Positions 1 through 14,498 are shown, counted from the stretch's first letter. The stretch: 64,000 nt of DNA from Aristolochia californica (GCA_029961685.1 JARWKL010000009.1:13263237-13327236); one strand, 5' to 3'. Numbers and translations are program-made. Notes: generated from the sequence alone by a model not told the origin.

Positions 1-3000
1 TTCAATTTTAGATGTATACATATTTCTTAAATCAAAACATGAGTTTTCACTTTTTCCTTTATCTCGTAGACAAAAAAGAGAATAGATGACAACGACATGA
101 AAATTTTAGACTTTGTGTATGGAAAAACTTTAAAGCAATAAAAAACGTAAGTAAAGAAAATTTATTCACACACCACAAATGAACACAAAAGTTTTGTCAT
201 CCAAGTTTGGGAAATTCCACTAGTTCATCAACCCCAATAGCTTGGAATTTGATAAGAAAGAGATATTCTACACATTCTTAAAAAATGGATATGCATGCTT
301 GAAACATGTTAAAGATGCAAATGACCTATGGATCCAAATCTTTTAAAGAGATTAAAAAATTGCTGATTAAATTCTCAAGTGAATGTGCTGTGGGATATTT
401 AACCGAGTCAAACAAGCCATTATTTTGCCCTTTTACAAAAAGCTGACGATCATTGATGATTGTAAACTGATTTATCATGCATAACGGGCCATATTTTTTG
501 TAAGGAATGACTTTTGGGTTAGGATTCAACACTCAGTTAAAATTCCCTCGCCTGTCCTTTTCCCGACGATTGCAAAATCTAATGTATAAAAACTAAAAAG
601 AGTTTTAAATCCCTAAAATTTACAGAAACTTTTTGGAAATATCTCTCTCTGTATTTATGCATTGTGCATTTCCGTTTTAGATGTATACATTTTTCTTAAA
701 TCAAAACTTGAGTTTTCACTTTTTCCATCATCTCATAGACAAAAAAGAGAATAGATGACAACGAAATGAAAATATTAGAATTTGTGTATGGAAAAAATTT
801 AAAGCAATGACAAACGTAAGTAAATAAAATTTATTCACACACCACAAATGAACACAAAAGTTTTGTCATCCAAGTTTGGGAAATTCCACTAGATCAACAA
901 CCTCAATAGATTGGAATTTTCTAAGAAAGAGATTTTTCTACACATTCTTTAAAAAATGGATATGCATGCTTGAAACATGTTAAAGATGCAAATGACCTAT
1001 TGATCCAAACCTTTTAAAGAGAATAACAAATCGCTCATTGAATTCTCAAGTGAACGTGCGATGGGATATTTAACTGAGTCAAACAAGCCATTATTTTGCC
1101 CACTTACAAAATGCTGATCCAACGATCTTTGATGATTGTACAGTGATTTATCATGCGTAATGGGCCATATTTTTGTATGGAATGACTTTTGTTTTGGGAT
1201 TCAACACTTAGTTAAAATTCCTTCGCCTCCCCTTTTCCCGACAATTGCAAAACCTGATATATAAAAACTAAAAAGAGTTTTAAATCCCAAAAAATTACAG
1301 AAACGTTTTGGAAATATATCTCTCTATAATTTTGCATTTTGCATTTCCATTTAAGATGTATACTTTTTTCTTAAATCAAAACTTGAGTTTTCACATTTCC
1401 CTTCATCTCGTAGACAAAAAAGAGAATGCATGACAACGAAATGAAAATTTTAGACTTTGTGTATGGAAAAAATTTAAAACAATAACAAACGTAAGTAAAG
1501 AAAATTTATTCACACACCACAAATGAACATAAAAGTTTTGTCATCCAAGTTTGGGAAATTCCACTAGTTCACAACCCCAATAGATTGGAATCTGGTAAGA
1601 AAGAGATATTTCTACACATGCTTTAAAAAATGGATATGCACGTTTGAAACATGTTAAAGATGCAAATGACCTATGGGTTCAAACCTTTTAAAGAGAATAA
1701 CAAACCGCTCATTGAATTCTCAAGTGAACATGCGGTGGGATATTTAACCCAGTCAAACAAGCCATTATTTTGCCCATTTAAAAAAAGCTGACCGACGATA
1801 ATTGATGATTGTAAAGTGATTTATCATGCGTAACGGGCCATATTTTTGTCATCCGAATGACTTTTGGGTTGGGATTCAACACTCAGTTAAAATTCCCTCG
1901 CCTGTCCTTTTCCCGACGATTGCAAAATCTGATGTATAAAAACTAGAAAGAGGTTTAAATCCCTAAAATTTACAGAAACTTTTTGGAAATATCTCTCTCT
2001 ATATTTGTGCATTGTGCATTTCAATTTTAGATGTATATATTTTTCTTAAATCAAAACTTGAGTTTTCACTTTTCCCTTCATCTCGTAGACAAAAAAGAAA
2101 ATAGATGACAACGAAATGAAAATTTTAGACACTGTGTATGGAAAAAATTTAAAGCAATGACAAAGTTAAGTAAAGGAAATTTATTCACACTCCACAAATG
2201 AACATAAAAGTTTTGTCTTCCAAGTTTGGGAAATTCCACTAGATCAACAACCTCATTAGATTGGAATTTGATCAGAAAGAGATTTTTCTACACATGCTTT
2301 AAAAAATGGATATGCATGCTTGAAAAATGTTAAAGATGCAAATGACCTAAGGATCCAAACCTTTTAAAGAGAATAACAAACCGCTCATTGAATTCTCAAG
2401 TGAACGTGCGGTGGGATATTTAACCGAGTCAAACAAGCCATTATTTTGCCCATTTACAAAAAGCTGACCCAACGATCATTGATGATTGTGAAGTGATTTA
2501 TCATGCGTAACGGGCAATATTTTTGTAGGGAATGACTTTTGGGTTCGGATTCAACACTCAGTTAAAATTTCCTCGCCTCCCCTTTTCCCGACGATTGGAA
2601 AACCTGATATATAAAAACTAAAAAAAGGTTTAAATCCACAAAAAATACAGAAACTTTTCGGGAATATCTCTTTCTATAATTTTCCATTGTGCATTTCCAT
2701 TTTAGATGTATACTTTTTTCTTAAATCAAAACTTGAGTTTTCACTTTTCCCTTCATCTCGTAGATAAAACAGAGAATAGATGACATAGATATGAAAATTT
2801 TAGAGTTTGTGTATGGAAAAAATTTAAACCAATAAAAAACGTAAGTAAAGAAAATTTATTCACACACCACAAATGAACACAAATGTTTTGTCATCCAAAT
2901 TTGGGAAATTCTAGTAGTACAACAACCCCAATAGCTTGGAATTTGATAAGAAAGAGATATTTCTACAGATGCTTTAAAAAATGGATATGCATGCTTGAAA

Positions 3001-3403
3001 CATGTTAAAGATGCAAATGACCTATGGATTGAAACCTTTTAAAGAAAATAAAAATTTTCTCATTAAACTCTCATGTGAACGTGCGGTGGGATATTTAACC
3101 GAGTCAGACAAGCCATTAATTTTCCCATTTAGAAAAAGCTGACCTAACGATCATTGATGATTGTAAAGTGATTTCTCTGCGTAACGGGCCATATTTTTAT
3201 AAGGAATGAATTTTGGGTTGGGATTCAACACTCAGTTAAAATTCCTAAAAACCTTATATATAAAAACTAAAAAGAGGTTTAAATCCCTAAAAATAACAAA
3301 AACTTTTTGGAAATATCTCTCTTTGTATTTGTGCATTGTGCATTTCCATTTTAGATGTATACATTTTTCTTAAATCAAAACTTGAGTTTTCACTTTTCCT
3401 TTC
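1..3403 (+). repeat. Regular monomers, left edge of window
   Basis: Landmarks lie at 61, 730, 1405, 2080 and 2755; intervals are 669, 675, 675, 675 and 649. The first unit is cut by the window edge. The last is short because about 26 bp around 3247 are missing: the C-rich tract and following bases are gone, so AAAATTCC runs straight into the AACCTTATATATAAAA region. The unit at 2755 belongs to a recognisable variant (TACAGATGC in place of TACACATGC, a changed GATGACA.. segment) that returns at 5535, 15729, 20446 and 24470. Nothing besides satellite is seen. Confidence 0.93.
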
Positions 3404-3731
3404 ATCTCGTAGACAAAAAAGAGAATAGATGACAACGAAACGAAAATTTTAGACTTTCTGTATGGAAAAAATTTAAATCAATAACAAGAGTAAGTAAAGA
3501 AAATTTATTCACACACCACAAATGAACACAAAAGTTTTGTCATCCAAGTTTGGGAAATTCCACTGGATAAACAACCCCCATAGATTGGAATTTGATAAGA
3601 AAGAGATTTTTCTACACATGCTTTAAAAAATGGACATGAATGTTGGAAACATGTTAAAGATGCAAATGACCTATGGACCCAAACCTTTTGAAGAGAATCA
3701 CAAACCGCTCATTGAATTCTTAACTGAACAT
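3404..3731 (+). repeat. Truncated monomer (about 328 bp)
   Basis: The unit follows the normal order until ..GAATTCTTAACTGAACATG, then jumps at 3730-3732 directly to the segment that normally follows the next landmark (GACACCGAAATG..). About 375 bp, including a landmark, are missing compared with a standard pair of units. ATG is present at both parental breakpoints, so the junction has 3 bp of microhomology. The next unit therefore begins without its landmark; its expected position would be about 3705. Confidence 0.88.
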
Positions 3732-4858
3732 GACACCGAAATGAAAATTTTAGACTTTGTGTATGGAAAAAATTTAAAGCAATAACGAACGTAAGTAAAG
3801 AAAATTTATTCACACACCACAAATGAAAACAAAAGTTTTGTAATCCAAATTGGGGAAATTCCACTAGATCAACAACCCTATTAGATTGGAATTTCATAAG
3901 AATGAGATATTTCTACACGTGCTTTAAAAAATGGATATGCATGCTTGAAATATGTTAAAGATGCAAATGACCTATGTATCCAAACCTTTTAAAGAGAATA
4001 ACAAACCGCTCAATGAATTCTCAAATGAATGTGCGGTGGGATATTTAACCGAGTCAAACAAGCCATTATTTTGCCCATTACAAAAAGCTAACCTAACGAT
4101 CATTGATGATTGTAAAGTGATTTATCATGCGTAACGGGCCATATTTTTGTAAGGAATGACTTTTGGGTTGCGATTCAACACTCAGTTAAAATTCCCTCGC
4201 CTCCCCTGACCTATGGATCCAAACCTTTTAAAGAGAATAACAAACCGCTCATTGAATTCTCAAGTGTACGTGCGGTGGGATATTTAACCGAGTCAAACAA
4301 GCCATTAATTAACCCATTTACAAAAAGTTTGACCGAACAATCATTGATGATTGTATAATGATTTATCATGCGTAACGGGCCATTTTTTTGTAAGGAATGA
4401 CTTTTAGGTTGCGATTCAACACTCAGTTAAAATTCCCTCGCCTCCCCTGACCTATGGATCCAAACCGTTTAAATAGAATAACAAACCGCTCATTGAATTC
4501 TCAAGTGTACGTGAGGTGGGATATTTAACCGAGTCAAACAAGCCATTATTTTGCCCATTTACAAAAAGCTGACCTAACGATCATTGATGATTGTATAGTG
4601 ATTTATCATGCGTAACGGGCCATATTTTTGTAAGGAATGACTTTTGGGTTACGATTCAACACTCAGTTAAAATTCCCTCACCTCCCCTTTTCTGACGATT
4701 GCAAAACCTGATATATAAAAACAAAAAAGAGGTTTAAATACCTAAAAATTACAGAAACTTGTTGGAAATATTTCTCTCTATAATTTCGCATTGTGCATTT
4801 CAATTTTAGATGTATACTTTTTTCTTAAATCAAAACTTGAGTTTTCACTTTTCACTTC
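3732..4858 (+). repeat. Monomer with internally triplicated 240-bp block
   Basis: The unit starts after the truncation junction and contains three tandem copies of the monomer segment that runs from TGACCTATG to the CCTCCCC tract: 3968-4206, 4207-4447 and 4448-4687 (239, 241 and 240 bp). Each junction reads CTCCCC followed by TGACCTATGG. After the third copy the normal order resumes with TTTTCTGACG. The second and third copies share private variants (GTGTACGTG, and GTATA where most units have GTAAA), so they arose by copying each other rather than independently. Confidence 0.92.
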
Positions 4859-6209
4859 ATCTCGTAGACAAAACAGAGAATAGATGACAACGAAATGAAA
4901 ATTTTAGTGTTTGTCAGTGGAAAAAATTTAAAGCAATAAATAATGTGAGTGAAGAGAATTTATTCACACACCACAAATGAACACAAAAGTTTTGTCATCC
5001 AAGTTTGGCAAATTCCACTAGTTCAACAACCCCAATAGCTTGGAATTTGTTAAGAAAGAGAATTTTCTACACATGCTTTAAAAAATGGATATGCATGCTT
5101 CAAACATGTTAAAGATGCAAATGACCTATGGATCCAAATCTTTTAAAGAGAATAAAAAATTTTTGATAAAATTCTTAAGTGAATGTGCAGTAGGATATTT
5201 AACCGAGTCAAACAAGCCATTATTTTGCCTATTTACAAAAAGCTGACCTAACGATCATTGATGATTGTAAAGTGAGTTATCATGCGTAACGGGCCATATT
5301 TTTTGTAAGGAATGACTTTTGGGTTAGGATTCAACACTTAGTTAAAATTTCCTCGCCTCCCCTTTTCCCGACGATTGCAAAACCTGATATATAAAAACTA
5401 AAAAAAGGTTTAAATCCATAAAAAATATAGAAACTTTTTGGGAATATCTCTTTCTTTAATTTTCCATTGTGCATTTCCATATTAGATGTGTACTTTTTTC
5501 TTAAATCAAAACTTGAGTTTTCACTTTTCCCTTCATCTCGTAGACAAAATAGAGAATAGATGACACCGAAACGAAAATTTTAAAGTTTGTGTATGGAAAA
5601 AATTTAAAGCAATAAAAAAAGTCAGTAAAGAAAATTTATTCACACACCACAAATGAACACAAATGTTTTGTCATCCAAGTTTGGGAAATTCCACTAGTAG
5701 AACAACCCCAATAGCTTGGAATTTGATAAGAAAGAGATATTTCTACAGATGCTTTAAAAAATGGATATGCATGCTTGAAACATGTTACAGATGCAAACGA
5801 CCTATGGAGCCAAAACTTTAAAAGAAATTAAAAAATTGCTCATTAAACTCTCATGTGAACGTGCGGTGGGATATTTAACCGAGTCAGACAAGCCATTATT
5901 TTGCCCATTTACAAAAAGCTGACCGAACGATCATTCATCATTGTAAAGTGATTTAACATGTGTAACGGGCCATATTTTTGTATGGAATGACTTTTGGGTT
6001 GGGATTCGACACACAGATAAAATTCCTTCGCCTCCCCTTTTGCCGACGATAGCAAAACCTGATATATAAAAACAAAAAATTGGTTTAAATCCTTAAAAAT
6101 TACAGAAACTTTTTGGAAATATATCTCTCTATAATTTTGCATTGTGCATTTCCATTTAAGATGTATAATTTTTTCTTAAATCAAAACTTGGGTTTTCAGT
6201 TTTCCCTTC
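4859..6209 (+). repeat. Two regular monomers between the rearranged units
   Basis: Landmarks at 4859 and 5535, intervals 676 and 675. The unit at 4859 matches the unit at 7125 in private variants (GCTTCAAACATG, GTGCAGTAGG). The unit at 5535 matches the one at 2755 (TACAGATGC, CTCATGTGAACG, GAGTCAGACAAGCC). Together these pairings show that the zone from about 2600 to 7800 is two related multi-unit copies, offset by roughly 2.27-2.8 kb depending on internal indels. Confidence 0.88.
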
Positions 6210-7124
6210 ATTTCGTAGACAAAAAAGAGAATAGATGACAACGAAATGAAAATTTTAGACTTTGTGCATGGAAAAAATTTAAACCAATAGCAAACGTAAG
6301 TAAAGAAAATTTATTCACACACCACAAATGAACACAAAAGTTTTGTCATCCAAGTTTGGGAAATTCCACTAGATCAACAACCCTATTAGATTGGAATTTG
6401 ATAAGAAAGAGATATTTCTACACATGCTTTAAAAAAAGGATATGCATGCTTGAAACATGTTAAAGATGCAAATGACCTATGGATCCAAACCTTTTAAAGA
6501 GAATAACAAACCGCTCATTGAATTCTCAAATGAATGTGCGGTGGGATATTTAACCGAGTCAAACAAGCAATTATTTTGCCCATTTACAAAAAGCTGACCT
6601 AACGATCATTGATGATTGTAAAGTGATTTAACTTGCGTAATGGGCCATATTTTTGTAAGGAATGATTTTAGGGTTGCGATTCAACACTCAGTTAAAATTC
6701 CCTCTCCTCCCCTGACCTATGGATCCAAACCTTTTAAAGACAATAACAAACCGCTCATTGAATTCTCAAGTGAACGTGCGGTGGTATATTTAACCGAGTC
6801 AAACAAGCCATTATTTTGCCCATTTACAAAAAGCTGACTTAACGATCATTGATGATAGTATAGTGATTTATCATGCGTAACGGGCCATATTTTTGTAAGG
6901 AATGACTTTTGGGTTGCGATTCAACACTCAGTTAAAATTCCCTCGCCTCCCCTTTTCCTGACGATTGCAAAACCTGATATATAAAAACTAAAAAGAGGTT
7001 TAAATACCTAAAAATTATAGAAACTTTTTGGAAATATCTCTCTCTATAATTTTGCATTGTGCATTTCCATTTTAGATGTATACTTTTTTCTTAAATCAAA
7101 ACTTGAGTTTTCACTTTTCCCTTC
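6210..7124 (+). repeat. Extended monomer (915 bp) with duplicated 240-bp block
   Basis: The landmark-to-landmark distance is 915 bp, exactly 675 plus 240. The block from TGACCTATG to CCTCCCC is present twice, at 6473-6712 and 6713-6952, with the same CTCCCC/TGACCTATGG junction as at 4206/4207 and 4447/4448. The second copy has a GTATAGTG variant shared with the third copy in the unit at 3732. The unit is also related to the 3732 unit in front of the block (AACCCTATTAGATTGG, CTCAAATGAATGTG). The two units are copies of one ancestor that now differ in block number (two versus three). Confidence 0.93.
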
Positions 7125-10100
7125 ATCTCGTAGATAAAACTGAGAATAGATGACAACGAAATGAAAATTTTAGAGTTTGTCTATGGAAAAAATTTAAAGC
7201 AATTAAAAACGTAAGTAAAGAAAATTTATTCACACACCACAAATGAACACAAAAGTTTTGTTATCCAAGTTTGGGAAATTCCACTAGTTCAACAACCTCA
7301 ATAGCTTGGAATTTGATAAGAAAGAGATTTTTCTACACATGCTTTAAAAAATGAATATGCATGCTTCAAACATGTTAAAGATGAAAATGACCAATGGATC
7401 CAAATACTTTAAAGAGAATAAAAAATTGCTGATTAAATTCTCAAGTGAATGTGCAGTAGGATATTTAACCGAGTCAAACAAGCAATTATTTTGCCCATTT
7501 AAAAAAAGCTGACTTAAAGATCATTGATGATTGTAATGTGATTTATCATGCGTAACGGGCCATATTTTTTGTAAGGAATGACTTTTGGATTGGGATTCAA
7601 CACTCACTTAAAATTCCCTCGCCTGTCCTTTTCCCGACAATTGCAAAATCTGATGTATAAAAACTAAAAAGAGGTTTAAATCCCTAAAATTTACAGAAAC
7701 TTTTTGGAAATATATCTCTCTGTATTTGTGAATTGTGCATTTCCATTTTAGATGTATCCATTTTTCTTAAATTAAAACTTGAGTTTTCACTTTTCCCTAC
7801 ATCTCGTAGACAAAAAAGAGAATAGATGATAACGAAATGAAAATTTTAGACTTTGCATATGGAAAAAATTTAAAGCAATAACAAAAGTAAGTAAAGAAAA
7901 TTTATTCACACACCACAAATGAACATAAAAGTTTTTTCATCCAAGTTTGGGAAATTCCACTAGAACAACAACCCCAACAGATTGGAATTTGATAAGAAAG
8001 AGATTTTTCTACACATGCTTTAAAAAATGGATATGCATGTTTGAAACATGTTAAAGATGCAAATGACCTATGGATCCAAACCTTTTAAAGAGAATAACAA
8101 ACCGCTCATTGAATTCTCAAGAGAACATGCGGTGGGATATTTAACCAACTCAAACAAGCTATTATTTTGCCCATTTACAAAAAGCTGACCGGAAGATCAT
8201 TGATGATTGTAAAGTGATTTATCATGCGTAACAAGCCATATTTTTAGTAAGGAATGACTTTTGGGTTGGGATGCAACACTCAGTTAAAATTCCTTCGCCT
8301 CCCCTTTTCCTGACGATTGCAAAACCTGATATATAAAAACTAAAAAGAGGTTTATATCAATAAAACTTACAGAACATTTTTGGAAATATATCCCTCTATA
8401 ATTTTTCATTGTGCATTTCCATTTAAGATATATACATTTTTCTTAAATCAAACTTGAGTTTTCACTTTTCCCTTCATCTCGTAGACAAAAAAGAAAATAG
8501 ATGACAACGAAATGAAAATTTTAGACTTCGTGTATGGAAAAAATTTAAAGCATTAAAAAATGTAAGTAAAGAAAATTTATTCACACACCACAAATGAACC
8601 CAAAAGTTTTGTCATCCAAGTTTAGGAAATTCCACTAGATCAACAACCCCAATAGATTGGAATTTGATAAGAAAGAGATATTTCTACACAAGCTTTAAAA
8701 AATGGATACGCATGCTTGAAACATCTTAAAGATTCAAATAACCTATGAATCCAAACATTTTAAAGAGAATAATAAACCGCTCATTGAATTCTCAAGTGAA
8801 TGTGCGGTCGGATATTTAACCGAGTCAAATAAGCCATTATTTTGCCCATTTACAAAAAAGCTGACTTAACGATCATTGATGATTGTAAAGTGATTTATCA
8901 TGCGTAACGGGCCATATTTTTGTAAGGATTGACTTTTGGGTTGCGATTCAACACTCAGTTAAAATTCCCTCGCCTCCCATTTTCCCGACGATTGCAAAAC
9001 CTGATATATAAAAACTAAAAAGAGGTTTGAATCCCTAAAAATTACAGAAACTTTTTTCAAATATCTCTCTCTATAATTTTGTATCGTGCATTTCCATTTT
9101 AGATGTATACTTTATTCGTAAATCAAAACTTGAGTTTTCACTTTTCCCTTCATCTCGTAGAAAATACAGGGAATAGATGACAATGAAATGAAAATTTTAG
9201 ACTCTGTGTATGGAAAAAATTTCAAGCAATAACAAACGTAAGTAAATAAAATTTATTCCAACACCACAAATGAACATTGTCATCCAAGTTTGGGAAATTC
9301 CACTAGATCAACAACCCCAATAGATTGGAATTTGATAAGAAAGAGATTTTTCTGCACATGCTTTAAAAAATGGATATGCATGCTTGAAACATGTTAAAGA
9401 TGCAAATGACCTACGGATCAAAACCTTTTAAAGAGAATAACAAACCACTCATTGAATTCTAAAGTGAACGAGCGGTGTGATATTTAACCAAATCAAACAA
9501 GCCATTAATTTGCCCATTCACAAAAAGTTGACCTAACGATCATTGATGATTGTAAAGTGATTTATCATGCTTAACAGGCCATATTTTCTTATGGAATGAC
9601 TTTTAGGTTCGGATTCAACACTCAGTTAAATTTCTTTCGCCTCCCCTTTTCCCGACGATTGCAAAAACTGATATATAAAAACTAAAAAGAGGTTTAAATC
9701 CCTAAAAATTATAGAAACTTTTTGAAATATATCTCTCTATAATTTTGCATTGTGCATTTCCATTTAAGAAGTATACTTTTTTCTTAAATCAAAACTTGAC
9801 TTTTCACTTTTCCCTTCATCTCGTAGACAAAAAAGAGAATAGATGACAACGAAATGAAAATTTTAGACTTTGTGTATGGAAAAAATTTAAAGCAATAACA
9901 AACTTAAGTAAAGAAAATTTATTCACACACCACAAATGAACACAAAAGTTTTGTCATCCAAGTTTTGGAAATTCCACAAGATCAACAACCCAAATAGATT
10001 GGAATTTGATAAGAAAGAGATATTTCAATACATGCTTTAAAAAATGGATATGCACGCTTGAAACATCTTAAAGATGCAAATAACCTATGGATCCAAATAT

Positions 10101-13100
10101 TTTAAAGAGAATAACAAACCGCTCATTGAATTCTCAAGTGAACGTGCGGTGGGATATTTAACCGAGTCAAACAAGCCATAATTTTGCCCGTTTACAAAAA
10201 GCTAACCCAACGATCATTGATGATTGTAAGGAATGACATTTGGGTTGGGATTCAACCCTCAGTTAAAATTCCCTCGCCTCCCCTTTTCCCGACGATTGCA
10301 AAACCTTATATATAAAAATGAAAAAGAGGTTTAAATCTGTAAAAATTATAGAAACTTTTTGGAAATATCTCTCTCTGTATTTGTGCATTGTGCATTTCCA
10401 TTTTAGAGGTATACATTTTTCTTAAATCAAAACTTGAGTTTTCACTTTTCCCTTCATCTCATAGACAAAAAAGAGAATAGATGACAACGAAATGAAAATT
10501 GTAGACTTTGTGTATGGAAAAAATTTAAAGCAATAACAAACGTAAGTAAAGAAAATTTATTCACACACCATAAATGAACACGAAAGTTTTGTCATCCAAG
10601 TTTGGGAAATTCCACTAGATCAACAACCCCAATAGATTGGAATTTAATAAGAAAGAGATTTTTCAACACATGGTGTAAAAAATGGATATGCATGTTTGAA
10701 ACATGTTAAAGATGCAAATGACCTATGGATCCAAACCTTTTAAAGAGAATAACATGCCGCTCATTGAATTCTCAAGTGAACATGCGGTGGGATATTTAAC
10801 CGAGTCCAAGCGGCCATTATTTTGCCCATTTACAAAAAGCAGACTGAACGATCATTGATGATTGTAAATTAATTTATCATGCGTAACGGGCCATATTTTT
10901 GTGTGGAATGACTGTTGGGTTGGGATTCAACACTCAGTTAAAATTCCTTCGCCGCCCCTTTTCCCGACGATTGCAAAACCTGATATATAAAAACTAAAAA
11001 GAGGTTTAAATTCCTAAAAATTACAGAAACTTTTTGGAAATATATCTCTCTATAATATTTCATTGTGCATTTCCATTTAAGATGTATACTTTTTTCTTAA
11101 ATCAAAACTTGATGTTTCACTTTTTCCTTCATCTCGTAGACAAAAAAGAGAACAGATGACAACGAAATGAAAATTTTAGACTTAGTGTAAGGAAAAAATT
11201 TAAAGCTGTAACAATGGTAAGTAAAGAAAATTTATTCACACACCACAAATGAACCCAAAAGTTTTGTCATCCAAGTTTGGGAAATTACACTAAATCAACA
11301 ACCCCAATAGATTGGAATTTGATATGAAAGAGATATTTCTACACTTGCTTTAAAAAATGGATATGCATGCTTGAAACATCTTAAAGATGCAAATAACTTA
11401 TGGATCCAAAAATTTTAAAGAGAATAACAAACCACTCATTGGATTCTCAAGTGAACGTGCGATCGGATATTTAACCGAGTTAAACAAGCCATTATTTTAC
11501 CCATTTACAAAAAGCTGACTTAACGATCATTGATGATTGTAAAGTGAATTATCATGCGTAACGGGCCATATTTTTGTAAGGAATGACATTTGGGTTGGGA
11601 TTCAACACTCAGTTAAAATTCCCTCGCCGCTCCTTTCCCCGACGATTGCAAAACCTGATATATAAAAACTAAAAAGAGGTTTAAATCCGTCAAAATAACA
11701 TAAAGCTTTTGGAAATATCTCTCTCTGTATTTGTGCATTGTGCTTTTCCATTTTAGATGAATACATTTTCTTTAAATCAAAACTTGAGTTTTCACTTTTC
11801 CCTTCATCTCGTAGACAAAAAAGAGAATAGATGACAACGAAAAGAAAATTGAAGACTTTGTGTACGGAAATAATTTAAAGCAATAACAAAAGTAAGAAAA
11901 GAAAATTTATTCACACACCACAAATGAACACAAAAGTTTTGTCATCCAAGTTTGGGAAATTCCACTAGATCAACAACCCCAATGGAATTGAATTTGATAA
12001 GAAAGAGATTTTTCAACACATTCTTTAAAAAATGGATATGCATGTTTGAAACATGTTAAAGATGGAAATGACCTATGGATCCAAACCATTAAAAGAGAAT
12101 AACAAATAGATCATTGAATTCTCAACTGAACATGGGGGTGGGATATTTTACCGAGTCAAACAAGCCATTATTTTGCCCAGTTAAAAAAAGCTGACTGAAC
12201 GATCATTGATGATTGTAAAGTGATTTATCATGCGTAACGGCCATATTTTTGTATGGAATGACTTTTGGGCTGGGATTCAACACTCAGTTAAAATTCCTTC
12301 GCCTCCCCTTTTCCCGACGATTGCAAAACCTGATATATAAAAACTAAAAAGAGGTTTAAATCCCTAAAAATTAGAGAAACTTTTTGGAAATATATCTCTC
12401 TATAATTTTGCATTTTGAATTTCCATGTAGAATGTATATTTTTTTCTTAAATTAAAACTTGAGTTTTCACTTTGCCCTTCATCTCGTAGACAAAAAAGAG
12501 AATAGATGACAACGAAATAAATATTTTAGAGTTTGTGTTAGGAAAAAATTTTAAGCAATAACAAACGTAAGTAAAGAAAATTTATTCACACACCACAAAT
12601 GAACCCAAAAGTTTTGTCATCCAAGTTTAGGAAATTCCACTAGATCAACAACCCCAATAGATTGGAATTTTATAAGAAAGAGATATTTCTACACATGCTT
12701 TAAAAAATGGATATGCATGCTTGAAACATCTTAAAGATGCAAATAACCTATGGATCCAAACATTTTAAAGAGAATAATAAACCGCTCATTGAATTCTCAA
12801 GTGAACGTGCAGTCGGATATTTAACCGAGTTAAACAAGCCATTATTTTGCCCATTTACAAAAAGCTGCCTTAACGATCATTGATGATTGTAAAGTGATTT
12901 GTCATGCGTAACGGGCCATATTTTTGTTAGGAATGACTTTTGGGTTGCGATTCAACACTCAGTTGAAATTCCCTCGCCTCCCCTTTTCCCGACGATTGCA
13001 AAACCTGATATATAAAAAAAAAAATGTTTTAAATCCCTAAAAATTACAGAAACTTTTTGGAAATTTCTCTCTTTAAAATTTTCCGTTTGGCATTTCCATT

Positions 13101-14498
13101 TATGATGTTTTATTTTTTCTTAAATGAAATCTTGAGTTTTCACATTTCCCTTCATCTCGTAGACAAAAAAGAGAATAGATGACAACGAAATAAAAATTTT
13201 AGAGTTCGTGAATGGAAAAAATTTCAAGAAATAACAAACGTAAGTAAATTTTATTCACACACCACAAATGAACACAAAAGTTTTGTCATCCAAGTGTGGG
13301 AAATTCCACTAGATCAACAACCCCAATAGATTGGAATTTCATATGAAAGAGATTTTTCTACACATGCTGAAAAAAATGGATATGCATGCTTGAAACATGT
13401 TAAAGATGCAAATGACCTATGGATCCAAACCTTTTAAAGAGAACAACAAACCGCTCATTGAATTCTCAAGTGAACATGCGGTGGGATATTCAACCGAGTC
13501 AAACAAGCCATTATTTTGCCCATTTACGAAAAGCTGACCTAACGATCATTGATGATTGTAAAGTGATTTATCATGCGTAACATGCCATATTTTTGTATGG
13601 AATGACCTTGGGGTTGGGATTCAACATTCAGTTAGAATTCCTTTGCCTCCCCTTTTCCAGACGATTGAAAAACCTGATATATAAAAACAAAAAAGAGGTT
13701 TAAATCCCTAAGAATTACATAAACTTTTTGGAAATATATCTCTCTATAAATTTGCATTGTACATTTCCATTTAAGTTGTATTCTTTTTTCTTAAATCAAA
13801 ACTTAAGTTTTCACTTTTCCCTTCATCTCGTAGACAAAAAAGAGAATATATGACAACGAAATGAAATTTTTAGACTATGTGTTTGGAAAAAATTTAAAGC
13901 AATAACAAACGTAAGTAAAGAAAATTTATTCACACACCACAAATGAACACAAAAGTTTTGTCATCCAAGTTTGGGAAATTCCACTAGATCAACAATCCTA
14001 ATAGATTGGAATTTGATAAGAAAGAGATTTTTCTACACATGCTTTAAAAAATGGATATGCCTGTTTGAAACATGTTAAAGATGCAAATGACCTATGGATC
14101 CAAACCTTTTAAAGTGAATAACAAACCGCTCATTGAATTCTCAAGTGAACATGCGGTGGGATATTTAACCGAATCAAACAAGCCATTATTTTGCCCACTT
14201 ACAAAAAGCTGACCGAACATTCATTGATGATTGTAAAGTGATTTATCATGCGTAACGGGCCATTTTTTCCTTGGAATGACTTTTGGGTTGGGATTCAACA
14301 CTCGGTTAAAATTCCTTCGCCTCCCCTTTTCCTGACGATTGCAAACCCTGATATATAAAAACTAAAAAGTGGTTTAAATCCCTAAAAATTACATAAACTT
14401 TTTGGAAATATATCTCTCTATAAATTTGTATTGTGCATTTCCATTTAAGACGTATAATTTTTTCTTAAATCAAAACTTGACTTTTCACTTTTCCCTTC
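7125..14498 (+). repeat. Regular monomers with a recurrent alternate variant
   Basis: Landmarks at 7125, 7801, 8476, 9152, 9818, 10456, 11131, 11806, 12481, 13154 and 13825; intervals 676, 675, 676, 666, 638, 675, 675, 675, 673, 671 and 674. Units at 8476, 9818, 11131 and 12481, i.e. every second unit, share ACATCTTAAAG with CAAATAACC where the other units have ACATGTTAAAG with CAAATGACC. This is a two-unit (about 1,340 bp) higher-order pattern. The same variant returns at 14499 and 21780 but was not seen to the right of about 22.1 kb. The 666-bp interval reflects about 10 bp lost after AATGAACA near 9277. Confidence 0.9.
9818..10455 (+). repeat. Shortened monomer (638 bp)
   Basis: About 37 bp are missing near 10227-10231. 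GATTGTAA, which normally starts the GTAAAGTGATTTATC segment, is joined directly to GGAATGAC. TTGTAA occurs at both parental positions, giving about 6 bp of microhomology, as expected for slippage or microhomology-mediated repair. The GCGTAACGGGCC element is lost from this unit. Confidence 0.88.

Noticed and set aside
3404..7124. Mobile element insertion as a cause of the irregular spacing
   Set aside because: All bases in the zone are satellite; the extra length is exactly copies of a 240-bp monomer block, with no terminal repeats, target-site duplication or foreign sequence.
13881..13920. Splice-donor-like ACGTAAGTAAAG in many units
   Set aside because: The word fits a donor site, but there is no coding sequence, no matching acceptor arrangement and no sign of exons.
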